DNA from: an uncultured Thermomonas sp.
GTDB lineage: Bacteria; Pseudomonadota; Gammaproteobacteria; Xanthomonadales; Xanthomonadaceae
Assembly: GCA_946480065.1 (NCBI GenBank)
Contig: CAMLJA010000001.1
Location: 1 to 38,623 of the forward strand
Reading direction: 5' to 3'
DNA: 38,623 nt
A model generated the notes under the pieces. It saw only the letters and a program-made list of their open reading frames with translations, searched no databases and was not told the origin of the DNA. The translations under genes were made by a program, and so were the position numbers. Below are positions 23,706 to 32,473 of the stretch, in pieces (position 1 is the stretch's first letter; each line of letters begins with the position of its first letter).

Positions 23706-25652
23706 TCAGGGCAGCGTGCCGGCCACCACCGGCAGGCTGATGAAGCTGGCCTGCTCCGGCGTCGCCCAGATCCGCTGGGTCGCCTTGCGGTAATCGCCGG
23801 GCTGGGCGAAGAAGATGTTGTCGACGAAGGTCTGCGGGTTGCGGTCGTACAGCGGGAACAGGCTGGACTGCACCTGCACCATCAGCCGGTGCCCCGGCTT
23901 CAGCACGTGGTTCACGTTGGGCAGGTCGAAGGTGTAGGCCAGCGGCGCGCCGGCCTGCAGCGCCTGCGGTTTGCCGAAGCCCTCGCGGTAGCGGCCGCGG
24001 AAGATGGTCAGCGCGATCGGCAGCTGGTAGCCCGCCATCTTCGGGTCGTCCTGGTACTGGTCGGGATAGACGTCGATCAGCTTCACCACCCAGTCGCTGT
24101 CGCTGCCCGAGGTGGAGGCGAACAGGTGCGCGACCGGGGTGCCGGCCAGCGCCAGCGGCGCGGCGAGCGGCGCGCTGGTGTAGGTGAGCACGTCGGTGCG
24201 GCCGTCCACGAAGCGCTGGTCCTTCACCAGCCAGGTCGTCCAGGTCGGGCGGTCGCCCATGTCCACCGGGCGCGGCACGAACGGCACCGGCTTGGCCGGA
24301 TCGGAGACGTACTCGGCGTACTGCGCGCCGCCGGCCGCGGGTGCGGCGCCCAGGGTCTCGTCGGCACGCAGGTACAGCGGCACCGGCGCCCTGGCGCAGC
24401 CCTGCGCGCAGCTCTGCGGCCAGCGCTCGTAGCGGTCCCAGCGGTTGCTGCCGGCGTCGTACACCAGCACCGGCGGGGTCTTGGCGACCGGGGCGCCTGG
24501 CTTGAGGTACTGGTCGAAGAACGGCTTGAGCACGTCGCGCCGCCACTGCAGGGCGGTGTCGCCGTCGAAGCGCAGGTCGCCCAGGCTGCTGCCGTCGTAG
24601 TTGGCCTGGCTGTGCCGCCACGGGCCCATCACCAGGAAGTTGCGGGTGTTGTCGCTGTCCTTGGGCTCCAGCGCCGCCCAGGCGTGGTTGCCGCCGTACA
24701 TGTCCTCCTGGTCCCACAGGCCCTGCTCCCACATCGTGGGCACCGTGATCGCCGGCAGCTTCGCCAGCAGCTTGTCCAGCGCCTGCTGCTGCCAGAAGGC
24801 GTCGTAGGCCGGGTGCTGGCTGACCTTGTGCCAGGCCGGGATCTGTTCCAGCCCGGCCGCCTTCGCATAGGCCCCGACCGAGCCGGCGCGCAGGAAGTTG
24901 GTGTAATCGTCGTTGGTTTCGCGCGGGATCTGGGCGCCCTTGCCGCGCGCCGTCATCTGCCCGGCGAAGTAGCCCAGGTTGACCTGCCGGTAGGCGCCGT
25001 TCTGGAACCAGTCGTCGCCGATCCAGCCGTCCACCATCGGGCTTTCGGGAGCCGCCACCTTCAGCGCCGGATGCGGGTCCAGCAGCGCCATCACCACGGT
25101 CAGGCCCTCGTAGGAGGAGCCGAGCATACCGACGCGGCCATTGCCCTCCGGCAGGTGCTTCACCAGCCAGTCGATGGTGTCCCAGGCATCGGTGCTGTGG
25201 TCGATGCCGGTCGTGTTCAGCGGCCCGCGCGGCGGCCGCGTCATCACGTACTCGCCCTCGGAGCCGTACTTGCCGCGGACATCCTGGAACACGCGGATGT
25301 AGCCGTCCTCCGCGAACACCGCATCGCCCTGCGGCAGCGCGTCGACCAAGCGGGTGGCATTGGGGATGCGTTCCGCTCGCCCGGCCGCGTTGTACGGCGT
25401 GCGGGTGAGAAGGATCGGGGCGTCTTGGGCGCCCTTCGGGATCATGATGACGGTGTAGAGCTTCACGCCGTCGCGCATCGGGATCATCACCACGCGCTTG
25501 GTGAAGTCGCGCTGCGGTTCCGGCGCCTTGAACGCCTTCCCGGTGATGTCCGGCGTCATCGGCTTGACCTGGGCCGCGGCCGGCGCGGCGGCGCCGCCGA
25601 ACGCCAGTCCCGTGGCCAGGGCCACCGCCATCGTCCATCCGTTGCTGCGCAT
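23706..25652 (-). CDS. alpha-amino-acid ester hydrolase (CocE/NonD family), secreted
   Basis: This 648-residue serine hydrolase has a signal peptide (cleavage near APAAAQ, about residue 28) and is periplasmic or secreted. The family hydrolyses and transfers alpha-amino acyl esters, including beta-lactam side chains such as ampicillin and cephalexin. Serine S180 sits in GSSYEG, D314 in GLWDQED and H347 in GPWRH. The carboxylate cluster that holds the substrate amino group is also present: D214 (GDDWFQNG), E316 and D317. The spacing is within 6-7 residues of the Xanthomonas citri enzyme as I recall. Start ATG 25652 has an AAAGGGGGA ribosome site. It is convergent with dinB (16 bp gap). Confidence 0.88.
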   Translation of the reverse strand: MRSNGWTMAVALATGLAFGGAAAPAAAQVKPMTPDITGKAFKAPEPQRDFTKRVVMIPMRDGVKLYTVIMIPKGAQDAPILLTRTPYNAAGRAERIPNATRLVDALPQGDAVFAEDGYIRVFQDVRGKYGSEGEYVMTRPPRGPLNTTGIDHSTDAWDTIDWLVKHLPEGNGRVGMLGSSYEGLTVVMALLDPHPALKVAAPESPMVDGWIGDDWFQNGAYRQVNLGYFAGQMTARGKGAQIPRETNDDYTNFLRAGSVGAYAKAAGLEQIPAWHKVSQHPAYDAFWQQQALDKLLAKLPAITVPTMWEQGLWDQEDMYGGNHAWAALEPKDSDNTRNFLVMGPWRHSQANYDGSSLGDLRFDGDTALQWRRDVLKPFFDQYLKPGAPVAKTPPVLVYDAGSNRWDRYERWPQSCAQGCARAPVPLYLRADETLGAAPAAGGAQYAEYVSDPAKPVPFVPRPVDMGDRPTWTTWLVKDQRFVDGRTDVLTYTSAPLAAPLALAGTPVAHLFASTSGSDSDWVVKLIDVYPDQYQDDPKMAGYQLPIALTIFRGRYREGFGKPQALQAGAPLAYTFDLPNVNHVLKPGHRLMVQVQSSLFPLYDRNPQTFVDNIFFAQPGDYRKATQRIWATPEQASFISLPVVAGTLP

Positions 25653-25684
25653 CGTGTTGGTCCCCCTTTGGAAGCCGGACGAGT

Positions 25685-25699
25685 CTGCCACGGTGGCAG
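25685..25699. promoter_or_regulatory. dyad operator between the ester hydrolase and MFS genes
   Basis: CTGCCA-CGG-TGGCAG is a perfect 15-bp inverted repeat in the 108-bp divergent intergenic region, 33 bases before the hydrolase start and 61 before the MFS start. Its position suits a shared regulator. An 8-bp palindrome CCCTAGGG lies further on at about 25751-25758. Confidence 0.4.
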
Positions 25700-25760
25700 C
25701 CGGCGGTCTGCGTGCCGGTCTGCACTTCGCGGGCGCGCGCCGGTTCGCTACCCTAGGGGG

Positions 25761-27047
25761 ATGCATGCAAGCGCCACCCGGCCCGCCGCCGGCCTCGACC
25801 GCCGCCAGACCAGGACGCTTGCGCTGTCCGCGGTGGGCGGCGCGCTGGAGTTCTACGACTTCGTGATCTTCGTGTTCTTCGCCGGCACGATGGGCGCGCT
25901 GTTCTTCCCGGCCGACATGCCGGCCTGGCTCAGGCAGGTGCAGACCTTCGGCATCTTCGCCGCGGGTTACCTGGCGCGGCCCCTGGGCGGGGTGGTGCTG
26001 GCGCACTTCGGCGACCTGCTGGGCCGCAAGCGGATGTTCATGCTGAGCATCCTGCTGATGGCGATCCCCACGCTGCTGATGGGGCTGCTGCCGACGTACG
26101 CGCAGGTCGGCGCGCTGGCGCCGCTGCTGCTGCTCCTGCTGCGGATCCTGCAGGGCGCGGCGATCGGCGGCGAGGCCCCCGGCGCGTGGGTGTTCGTCAG
26201 CGAACACGCCGGCGAGCGCCACCGCAACCTGGCCTGCGGCGCGCTGTCGGCCGGGCTGTGCGCCGGCATCCTGCTGGGGTCGCTGGTGGCGCGGGCGATG
26301 GACGCGACGTTCGACCAGGCCACGCTGCTGGCCTGGGGCTGGCGCCTGCCGTTCGTCGCGGGCGGGCTGTTCGGCCTGCTGGCGATGGTGCTGCGGCGGC
26401 AGCTGCACGAAACGCCGGTGTTCGCCGAGCTGCAGGCGCGGCGCGCGCTGTCGGCCGGGCTGCCGCTGGCCTCGGTGCTGCGCGGGCACCGCGGCGCGGT
26501 GTGGCTGGCGATGCTGCTGACCTGGCTGCTGACCGCCGCGGTGGTGGTCACCCTGCTGATGATGCCCACCCTGCTGCAGGGCATGGGCGTGGCGCGCGGC
26601 GATGCGCTGGCCGGCAACAGCTGGGCGATCCTGGCCTGCGTCGTCGCCAACCCCGTTGCCGGCGCGCTGGCGGACCGCCACGGCGCCGGGCGGGTGCTGG
26701 CGCTGTGGAGCCTGCTGCTGGGCGGCGCGTTCGCGCTGTTCCACGCCACCGCGCTGGCGGGCGCGTATTCGCCGGCGCTGTACGCGCTGGCCGGCGCCGG
26801 CGTGGGCCTGACCGCGCTGGTGCCCGGCATCGCGGTGGGCGGGTTCCCGGCACCGGTCCGCTTCTCCGGGCTGTCGTTCGCCTACAACATGGCCTATGCG
26901 GTCGCCGGCGGCCTCACCCCGGTGCTGCTGAGCCTGGCGATCCGCCGCGACCCGGCGGCGCCGATGCACTACATGCTGGCCATGGCCGCGCTGGGCGTGG
27001 GCCTGGGCCTGTTCGTGCACGCGCGCCGGCAGGCGGCATCCGGATGA
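25761..27047 (+). CDS. MFS transporter, metabolite:H+ symporter (ProP/KgtP-like) type
   Basis: This 428-residue permease belongs to the MHS group, which takes up organic acids, betaines or amino acids with protons. It starts near GGALEFYDFVIFVFF (27-40), the helix 1 signature of this group, followed by the motif A LAHFGDLLGRKRMFMLSI and LRILQGAAIGGEAPGAWVFVSEH, which is characteristic of the group. The ATG at 25761 is directly after AGGGGG, so its ribosome-site spacing is unusually short. Alternatives would remove the conserved first helix. Divergent from the ester hydrolase, and its stop overlaps the next gene (ATGA). Confidence 0.88.
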   Translation: MHASATRPAAGLDRRQTRTLALSAVGGALEFYDFVIFVFFAGTMGALFFPADMPAWLRQVQTFGIFAAGYLARPLGGVVLAHFGDLLGRKRMFMLSILLMAIPTLLMGLLPTYAQVGALAPLLLLLLRILQGAAIGGEAPGAWVFVSEHAGERHRNLACGALSAGLCAGILLGSLVARAMDATFDQATLLAWGWRLPFVAGGLFGLLAMVLRRQLHETPVFAELQARRALSAGLPLASVLRGHRGAVWLAMLLTWLLTAAVVVTLLMMPTLLQGMGVARGDALAGNSWAILACVVANPVAGALADRHGAGRVLALWSLLLGGAFALFHATALAGAYSPALYALAGAGVGLTALVPGIAVGGFPAPVRFSGLSFAYNMAYAVAGGLTPVLLSLAIRRDPAAPMHYMLAMAALGVGLGLFVHARRQAASG

Positions 27048-27217
27048 CGGCGCCCCCGCCCGCCGGCGATCCCCGCCCGCAGCCCCCGGAGAAGCCGCTA
27101 CCGCAGGAATGCTGCGAAAGCGGCTGCCCGGTGTGCGTCTACGATCTCTACGCCGAGGAGCTGGAGGCCTACCGGCAGGCGCTGGCCGCGTGGGAACTGC
27201 GCCACCCGCAACGCTGA
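27044..27217 (+). CDS. oxidoreductase-like domain protein
   Basis: This 57-residue protein carries the short oxidoreductase-like domain with motif PLPQECCESGCPVCVYD, followed by YAEELEAYRQAL. Four closely spaced cysteines (C23, C24, C28, C31) and the acidic stretch are the family hallmark. The biochemical role is unknown; family members are found next to transporters and in eukaryotic mitochondria. It overlaps the MFS stop by ATGA and is probably coupled to it. Confidence 0.8.
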   Translation: MTAPPPAGDPRPQPPEKPLPQECCESGCPVCVYDLYAEELEAYRQALAAWELRHPQR

Positions 27218-27278
27218 CGGCACCGTTCCTTCACCCACCGGCTGCTGCAATGGGCGTGGGTACCAGGGCAGGAGCGGC

Positions 27279-28244
27279 ATGGACGGTCACGCAGGCTCGC
27301 GCAGGGTGGTGTACGCGGCGTTGGCGGGGAACGCCGCGATCGCGGTCACGAAGTTCGTTGCCGCCGGCTATACCGGCAGTTCGGCCATGCTCAGCGAGGG
27401 CGTGCATTCGCTGGTCGATACCGCCAACGAACTGCTGCTCCTGTACGGCCTGAAGCGCGCGGCGAAGCCGGCCGACGACAGCCATCCGTTCGGCTACGGC
27501 CGCGAGCTCTACTTCTGGAGCTTCATGGTGGCGCTGCTGGTGTTCGCGCTGGGGGCGCTGGCCTCGCTCTACCACGGCTACGAACAGCTGGTGGACCCCC
27601 GCCCGGTGCAGCGGCCCGGGATCAACTACGCGGTGCTGGCGGCCTCGTTCGTGTTCGAGGCCGGTTCGTCCTGGGTCGCCTTCCGCAGCTTCCGCGCCGC
27701 CAAGGGCCAGCTGGGCTACCTCGAGGCGTTCCGCCGCAGCAAGGACGCGATCACGCTGACGGTGCTGCTGGAGAACCTGGCCGCGCTGCTGGGCCTGGTC
27801 ATCGCCGCCGCCGGCATCGCCGCCGCGCAGTGGCTGGAGATGCCGGTGCTGGACGGCGTGGCCTCGCTGCTCATCGGCCTCGTGCTGGCGGGGGCCTCGC
27901 TGCTGCTGGCCAGCGAGACCAAGGCGCTGCTGCTGGGCGAGTCGGCCCGCGCGCGGGTGGCGCAGGCGATCCGCGAGATCGCCGCCGCCGACCCGGCGAT
28001 CCGCGCCGCCAACGGCGTGCTGACGGTGCAGATGGGCCCGGAGCAGGTGGTGGCCGCGCTGAGCGCCGAATTCGAGGATCGCCTGGCCACGGCCGAGATC
28101 GAGGCCGGCATCCGCCGGATCGAGGCCGCGGTGCGCGCGCGCCACCCGGAGGTCGGGTCGTTGTTCGTGAAGCCGCAGACGCCCGAAAGCTGGCGCCGGC
28201 AGGGACACGCCACCACAGATTTCAGAAGAAACGGCGAACACTGA
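27279..28244 (+). CDS. cation diffusion facilitator (CDF) transporter
   Basis: This 321-residue CDF-family protein exports divalent metals, such as zinc or manganese, out of the cytosol in exchange for protons. It has six hydrophobic helices. Helix 2 carries HSLVD (H43, D47), the usual metal site. The second site, normally HxxxD in helix 5, reads DAITLTVLLEN (D156 to E165), so it uses Asp/Glu chemistry. The C-terminal cytoplasmic domain (about residues 221-310) is present. An AGGAG ribosome site precedes the ATG. It is convergent with the next gene and overlaps it by 23 bases. Confidence 0.88.
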   Translation: MDGHAGSRRVVYAALAGNAAIAVTKFVAAGYTGSSAMLSEGVHSLVDTANELLLLYGLKRAAKPADDSHPFGYGRELYFWSFMVALLVFALGALASLYHGYEQLVDPRPVQRPGINYAVLAASFVFEAGSSWVAFRSFRAAKGQLGYLEAFRRSKDAITLTVLLENLAALLGLVIAAAGIAAAQWLEMPVLDGVASLLIGLVLAGASLLLASETKALLLGESARARVAQAIREIAAADPAIRAANGVLTVQMGPEQVVAALSAEFEDRLATAEIEAGIRRIEAAVRARHPEVGSLFVKPQTPESWRRQGHATTDFRRNGEH

Positions 28245-29457
28245 CCTGCAGCTGCACGTCCACCTGGCGGGGCGGCAGGCCTTCCAGCCGCCGCTGGCTG
28301 CGCACGCTGGCCACGCGCAGCCACTCGGCAGTGAGGCGCCACCGCGGGTCGGGCCGCCAGTTGAGCGCCACGGTCGCGGCATGGCCGTGTTCGCTCAGGG
28401 CGGTGGGCCGGCCGTCCGGAAGTTGGCGGATACGGAACGCGTCGATACGCGCCACCGGTTGCCACGCGGTCCCCGTGTCCCACGCGGCCAGCAGGTAGCC
28501 GGCGCTGAACCGACTGTCCAGGTAGAGCCCTGGCACCGGTTCGAAGGCGGTACTGCCGTCCATCGCCTGCGCCAGCAGGTCGACGTCGCGCCAGCGCGCC
28601 TGGCCGGCCAGGCTCCAGAAGCGGGTTCGCCAGGCGAACAACCGGCGACCGTCGACCAGCGTCGATGCCTCGGGGTCTCCCCGGTTGTCGTATCGCAGCA
28701 GTACCAGCTTGGTTCCGGACGCGCCCTCGCGGGCCGCGCCGGCGTACCAGCCGACCCGATGGTCGATCTCGAGCACGGGCCGGAATCGTACCGGCACCCG
28801 GGTCCTCGCCTGGGCGGCATAGGCATCGGGCTCCCTCACGCGGCCGCGCAGCCCGGAGGTGAGGTCGTCCAAGGCCCAGCCGCGCGCGGCGAGCAATTCC
28901 CCGGCCGGATCGTTGGCCCCGAACGCCGAGCCGAACGCACTCCACACCGCGGTTGCGCCGCGCCGCTCGATCCGCAGCTCCATGCCGACGCTGCGCAATT
29001 CCTCCCCCACCCAGCTGTTGATCGCGGAAGGCGCCAGCGTCCACGGGCTGGTCCACCCGACCGCGTCGTTCTCCAGCGAAACGGGCGGGAAGAAGGCGCC
29101 TACCTTGGCCGACCACCGCCAGCGGCTGGTGGACACGGGCCGGTACCGAAGGCTCGCGTCCAGCAGGTCGAGCGGCCGCTGCTGGTCCGTCTGCAGTTGG
29201 ACGGTGGTCGAGGCTTGCCACTCCGGCGCCAGCTGCCACGTCCCGGCCACTGCGCCGGACACCGCTGCCGTCGTCCCGCCACCCCCGAAGCGAACCTTGC
29301 CCAGGCCGCCCTCGTTCCACCCCGCCCGGGCAGGCGCAGCGCCCACCCTGAGATCGAGGTAGCCCTGCCACGACAGCGCCTGCGCGTCGGCGCGGGCGCA
29401 CGCCGTCGCGCCGGCGACCACCATCAAGCAGGCCGGCAGCGTGCCGCCGCGGGTCAT
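28222..29457 (-). CDS. outer-membrane beta-barrel-like protein
   Basis: This 411-residue protein has a signal peptide (hydrophobic core LPACLMVVAGATACARADA) and ends in VRRFF, the C-terminal aromatic signal of outer-membrane barrels. The body is rich in alternating aromatic and polar strands, for example RWRWSAKVGAFFPPVS, RFWSLAGQARWRDVD and RWRLTAEWLRVAS. I do not recognise a specific family; it resembles porin-like proteins found next to c-di-GMP proteins. Start ATG 29457 overlaps the stop of the upstream GGDEF/EAL gene by ATGA, so it is translationally coupled. Confidence 0.72.
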   Translation of the reverse strand: MTRGGTLPACLMVVAGATACARADAQALSWQGYLDLRVGAAPARAGWNEGGLGKVRFGGGGTTAAVSGAVAGTWQLAPEWQASTTVQLQTDQQRPLDLLDASLRYRPVSTSRWRWSAKVGAFFPPVSLENDAVGWTSPWTLAPSAINSWVGEELRSVGMELRIERRGATAVWSAFGSAFGANDPAGELLAARGWALDDLTSGLRGRVREPDAYAAQARTRVPVRFRPVLEIDHRVGWYAGAAREGASGTKLVLLRYDNRGDPEASTLVDGRRLFAWRTRFWSLAGQARWRDVDLLAQAMDGSTAFEPVPGLYLDSRFSAGYLLAAWDTGTAWQPVARIDAFRIRQLPDGRPTALSEHGHAATVALNWRPDPRWRLTAEWLRVASVRSQRRLEGLPPRQVDVQLQVSVRRFF

Positions 29458-31820
29458 GCGCGGGCTGCCTCGGGCCTGGGCCATCGGGACGCGGCCAGGA
29501 AGGCGTCGAACGCGGCCAACGGCATGGGCTCCGCGATCAGGTAACCCTGCGCGTGGTCACAACCGACGGCGGCGAGGAAATCCAGCGCGCGCGGATCATC
29601 CACGCCCTCGGCGGTCACCCGGTATCCGAGATGGTGGCCAAGTTCGACGATGGAACGCACGATCACCTGGTCCTCCCTCGACTGGCCGAGACGGGTCACG
29701 AAGGTGCGATCGATCTTCAGTTCGCGCACCGGCAACCGGCGCAGGTAGGAGAACGACGACTGCCCGACCCCGAAATCGTCGATCGACAGGTCGACCCCCA
29801 AGTCCGCCAGCCGGCGCAGCACCTCGATGGCGGCACTGGGCTTGCCCATGATCGCGCTCTCGGTGATTTCCAGCACCACGGCTCCGGGCCGCACCCCGTG
29901 GATGGCGAGGAGCTCGGCCACGCGCTGCGGCAACTCGCCGTCGTCCAGGTCGCGCGCGGACATGTTGAGCGAGAGGTGGAGCCCGAGTCCCCTGCCCTGC
30001 CACGCCGCAGCCTGCGCGATGCCGGCGGCCAAGACCCAGCGCGTCACCCGCCGGATGTTGCCGCTCTCCTCCGCCAGCGGGATGAAAGTGGCCGGTGGGA
30101 CCAGGCCCAGGCGGGGGTGCCGCCAGCGAACCAGGCCCTCCGCGCTGTCGACCAGGCCACTGCGGAGGTTGAGCTTGGGCTGGAAATGCAGCTCGATGCC
30201 CTGGTCGCGGGCGATCGCCTCGCGCAGGTCCGCCATCAGCGAAAGGCGCTCCGGACGGTGGGGATCGGTCGCGGGGTCGTAGACGGCGACGCGGTCGTCG
30301 GTCCCGAGCGTCGAGAGCAACGCGACCTCGGCACGGCGCAGCAGCGGACCGGCACGCGTGCCGTGCGAAGGCGCCAGCGCGATCCCCACGGCGGGTCCCA
30401 GGTCCAGGGTAAGGTCCGCTTCACGGTACGATTCAGACAGCGCCTCCACGATCCGGAATGCCGCGGCCACCGCCGCCTGGCGCGTGGCGCCCGGGAGGAA
30501 TACCGAGAATTGGCCGTCGGTGGCGCGCGCCATCGCGCCCCCGCCCACCGGCTCCCGCAGCCGTTGCGCGGCCTGCTGCATCACCCGGTCGGACACCTCG
30601 TGCCCCAGGGTCTTGATGATCTCGGGCAGGTGGCCCAGGCCGACCATGAGCAGCGCCGACGGCAGGCCCGGCTGGGTGGCCAGCGCCTCGTCCACCAGCG
30701 TTTCCGCGGCGGTCCGGTTGCGCAGGCCCGTCAGCTGGTCGTGGCCGGACTGATAGAGGATCCTGGCTTCGCGCTCGCGGATGGACTGGGCCATGGTGGC
30801 GAATGCCGCCGCCAGTTCCCCCAGTTCGTCGCGCTGCCGCACTCCGCGACCGGTCGCTTCCCCCGCCAAGCCGTAGTCGCCGGCCGCGATCCGGCGCGCG
30901 GCCGCGGCCAGCCGCTCCACCGGGCGGGAAACACCGCGCGCGATCAGCCACGCGGCGAGCAGGCCCGCCAGCAACCCACCCAGGCTCAGTGCCGCCCAAG
31001 CCTTGGCGACCGAGCGATAGGGGCGCAAGGCGGCATCCACGGAATATCCCAGCAGCGCCGCCACCGGCGGGCTGTGCTCGGAACGCTCCAACCACACCCC
31101 CTGCACCACGTACTCGCGCCCATCCAGGGCCAGGCTCCGCGGCTGCGTGGGCAGGCGCGCTCCCGCCGGCAATACCCCTTCCAGCATGGCCGTGGACTCG
31201 CCGCCGTGCGCGAGCAGGCTCCAGTGGCCATCGCGGTCCTGCCCGGCCAGCTCCACCTGCTTGGGGAGGGTGGACTGGCGTTGCAACTGGGCCAGGAGGC
31301 GATCGTCCACCGGAATCGCCGCGGCGATGAAGCCGACCAGGTCGGGCGCGAACACCGGCACGACCACCATCCAGCTGGCGCCCTCCCGTCCCGCCACCAC
31401 CGCGGACGCCGGGCGTTCCAACGCCCGCTCGGTCAGGTCGGGATACGGGAAGGGGCTATCCGCCGGATAGTCGCCGCGGGTGTCGACCTGCACTGTCCCC
31501 GCAACGTCGATCGCCATCATCCGGCGCGCGCCGACCCGGCGACCGTGGTTCTGCAAGGCCGACATCAGGGTCTGCTGGTCGCGCTGTGCGAACGAGGACC
31601 GCAGCGCATAGTCCATCGCCAGCAGGTTCACGCTGTCCGCGACCCGGGCCGAGACGTCGTCGAGCTGGCGAACGAAAGCGGACGAAGCCACCTGCAGCTG
31701 CCGCTCGCCCTCGCGGATGAGCTCGGCGCGCGCGACCCGATAGAGCATCAGCGCGGTGGCGCCCTGCACGACCACGAGCGTGGCGACGAAGAGCGAAGCG
31801 AGGCGGAACCGGAAGCCCAT
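29454..31820 (-). CDS. GGDEF/EAL protein with extracytoplasmic sensor (c-di-GMP phosphodiesterase likely)
   Basis: This 788-residue inner-membrane protein has a TM helix at about 8-27, a periplasmic dCACHE/CHASE-like region (28-277), a TM at about 278-296, HAMP (297-349), GGDEF-like (about 355-520) and EAL (about 525-780). The cyclase signature RxGGDEF reads RATDGQF (432-438), so diguanylate cyclase activity is unlikely. The EAL domain has EGL instead of EAL at 561-563 but keeps the catalytic set E561, N619, E651, D681-D682, K702, E738 and Q758, so phosphodiesterase activity is plausible. The ATG lies 8 bp after the upstream cupredoxin-like gene. Confidence 0.92.
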   Translation of the reverse strand: MGFRFRLASLFVATLVVVQGATALMLYRVARAELIREGERQLQVASSAFVRQLDDVSARVADSVNLLAMDYALRSSFAQRDQQTLMSALQNHGRRVGARRMMAIDVAGTVQVDTRGDYPADSPFPYPDLTERALERPASAVVAGREGASWMVVVPVFAPDLVGFIAAAIPVDDRLLAQLQRQSTLPKQVELAGQDRDGHWSLLAHGGESTAMLEGVLPAGARLPTQPRSLALDGREYVVQGVWLERSEHSPPVAALLGYSVDAALRPYRSVAKAWAALSLGGLLAGLLAAWLIARGVSRPVERLAAAARRIAAGDYGLAGEATGRGVRQRDELGELAAAFATMAQSIREREARILYQSGHDQLTGLRNRTAAETLVDEALATQPGLPSALLMVGLGHLPEIIKTLGHEVSDRVMQQAAQRLREPVGGGAMARATDGQFSVFLPGATRQAAVAAAFRIVEALSESYREADLTLDLGPAVGIALAPSHGTRAGPLLRRAEVALLSTLGTDDRVAVYDPATDPHRPERLSLMADLREAIARDQGIELHFQPKLNLRSGLVDSAEGLVRWRHPRLGLVPPATFIPLAEESGNIRRVTRWVLAAGIAQAAAWQGRGLGLHLSLNMSARDLDDGELPQRVAELLAIHGVRPGAVVLEITESAIMGKPSAAIEVLRRLADLGVDLSIDDFGVGQSSFSYLRRLPVRELKIDRTFVTRLGQSREDQVIVRSIVELGHHLGYRVTAEGVDDPRALDFLAAVGCDHAQGYLIAEPMPLAAFDAFLAASRWPRPEAARA

Positions 31821-31828
31821 GCGGCGGC

Positions 31829-32473
31829 TCAGTAGTGGACGCGCTCGCGATCCACGCGCCGGCGCGGATCCGGCAGCAGCACCAGGGCAAGGTCGATCGA
31901 TGTCGCCTTCGGCCCCACCGACACGACCTGCCTCGGTACCGGCTTGCCGGGACGCAAGCGGGGCTGCCACGCGCGCACCTCGTAGTCGCCCGGCGGCAAG
32001 TCGGCGAACGCCACCCTGCCCGTGGCCGGCGTTTGCGCGACCCGCGGCGCATCGGTCACGTAGATGTAGGCGATCATCGGATCGTGGATGTTGCAGCCCA
32101 CCGCGATGACCCCGTCCCTGTCCAGCTGGAGCGGAGGTGAACTTTGTCCGGGCCCCAGCACGAAGTCGAATGCGCGCACCGGCGAGAAGGAATAGACGTG
32201 GTGGTAGGTGCGGTCGCTGTTGCGGAAGACGATGGCATCACCGGGGCGGGCGGCCTGCAGGTAGGGGAGGAACGTCAGCTTCCGCTGGTCCACGGTCCGC
32301 TGGACGGGAGCCGCCTGCGCGGGTTCACCCTGCCCCGAGCGCGCCCGGACCGTCACGACCGCGTCGGCAACCGGTTGGCCGGCCGCATCGAGCGTCCTTA
32401 CCACCAGTTCGCCGGCGTACCCCAGCCCCGGGAGCATGGCCAACAAACACGCCAGAATCGCCCTGCGTTCCAT
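31829..32473 (-). CDS. periplasmic cupredoxin-like protein
   Basis: This 214-residue secreted protein (signal peptide to about residue 20, cleaved after YA) has a cupredoxin-type core at about 60-140. The likely copper ligands are H91 or H92 in TYHHVYSFSP, C127 and H130 in VGCNIHDPM and M133, in the type I blue copper order. Around the core are short beta-sandwich parts: VVRTLDAAGQPVADAVVTV and GRVAFADLPPGDYEVRAWQP. Annotations sometimes call such proteins methylamine utilisation proteins, but there is no mau gene here. It is the first gene of the operon; start ATG 32473 follows a GGGGCGGA site. Confidence 0.82.
   Translation of the reverse strand: MERRAILACLLAMLPGLGYAGELVVRTLDAAGQPVADAVVTVRARSGQGEPAQAAPVQRTVDQRKLTFLPYLQAARPGDAIVFRNSDRTYHHVYSFSPVRAFDFVLGPGQSSPPLQLDRDGVIAVGCNIHDPMIAYIYVTDAPRVAQTPATGRVAFADLPPGDYEVRAWQPRLRPGKPVPRQVVSVGPKATSIDLALVLLPDPRRRVDRERVHY

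Noticed and set aside
23706..27020. Extended 1104-residue reading of the ester hydrolase
   Set aside because: The added N-terminal part is shadow of the MFS gene. The signal peptide and ribosome site set the start at 25652.
31829..32473. Methylamine utilisation protein
   Set aside because: There are no mau genes nearby. The sequence only supports a cupredoxin-like fold.
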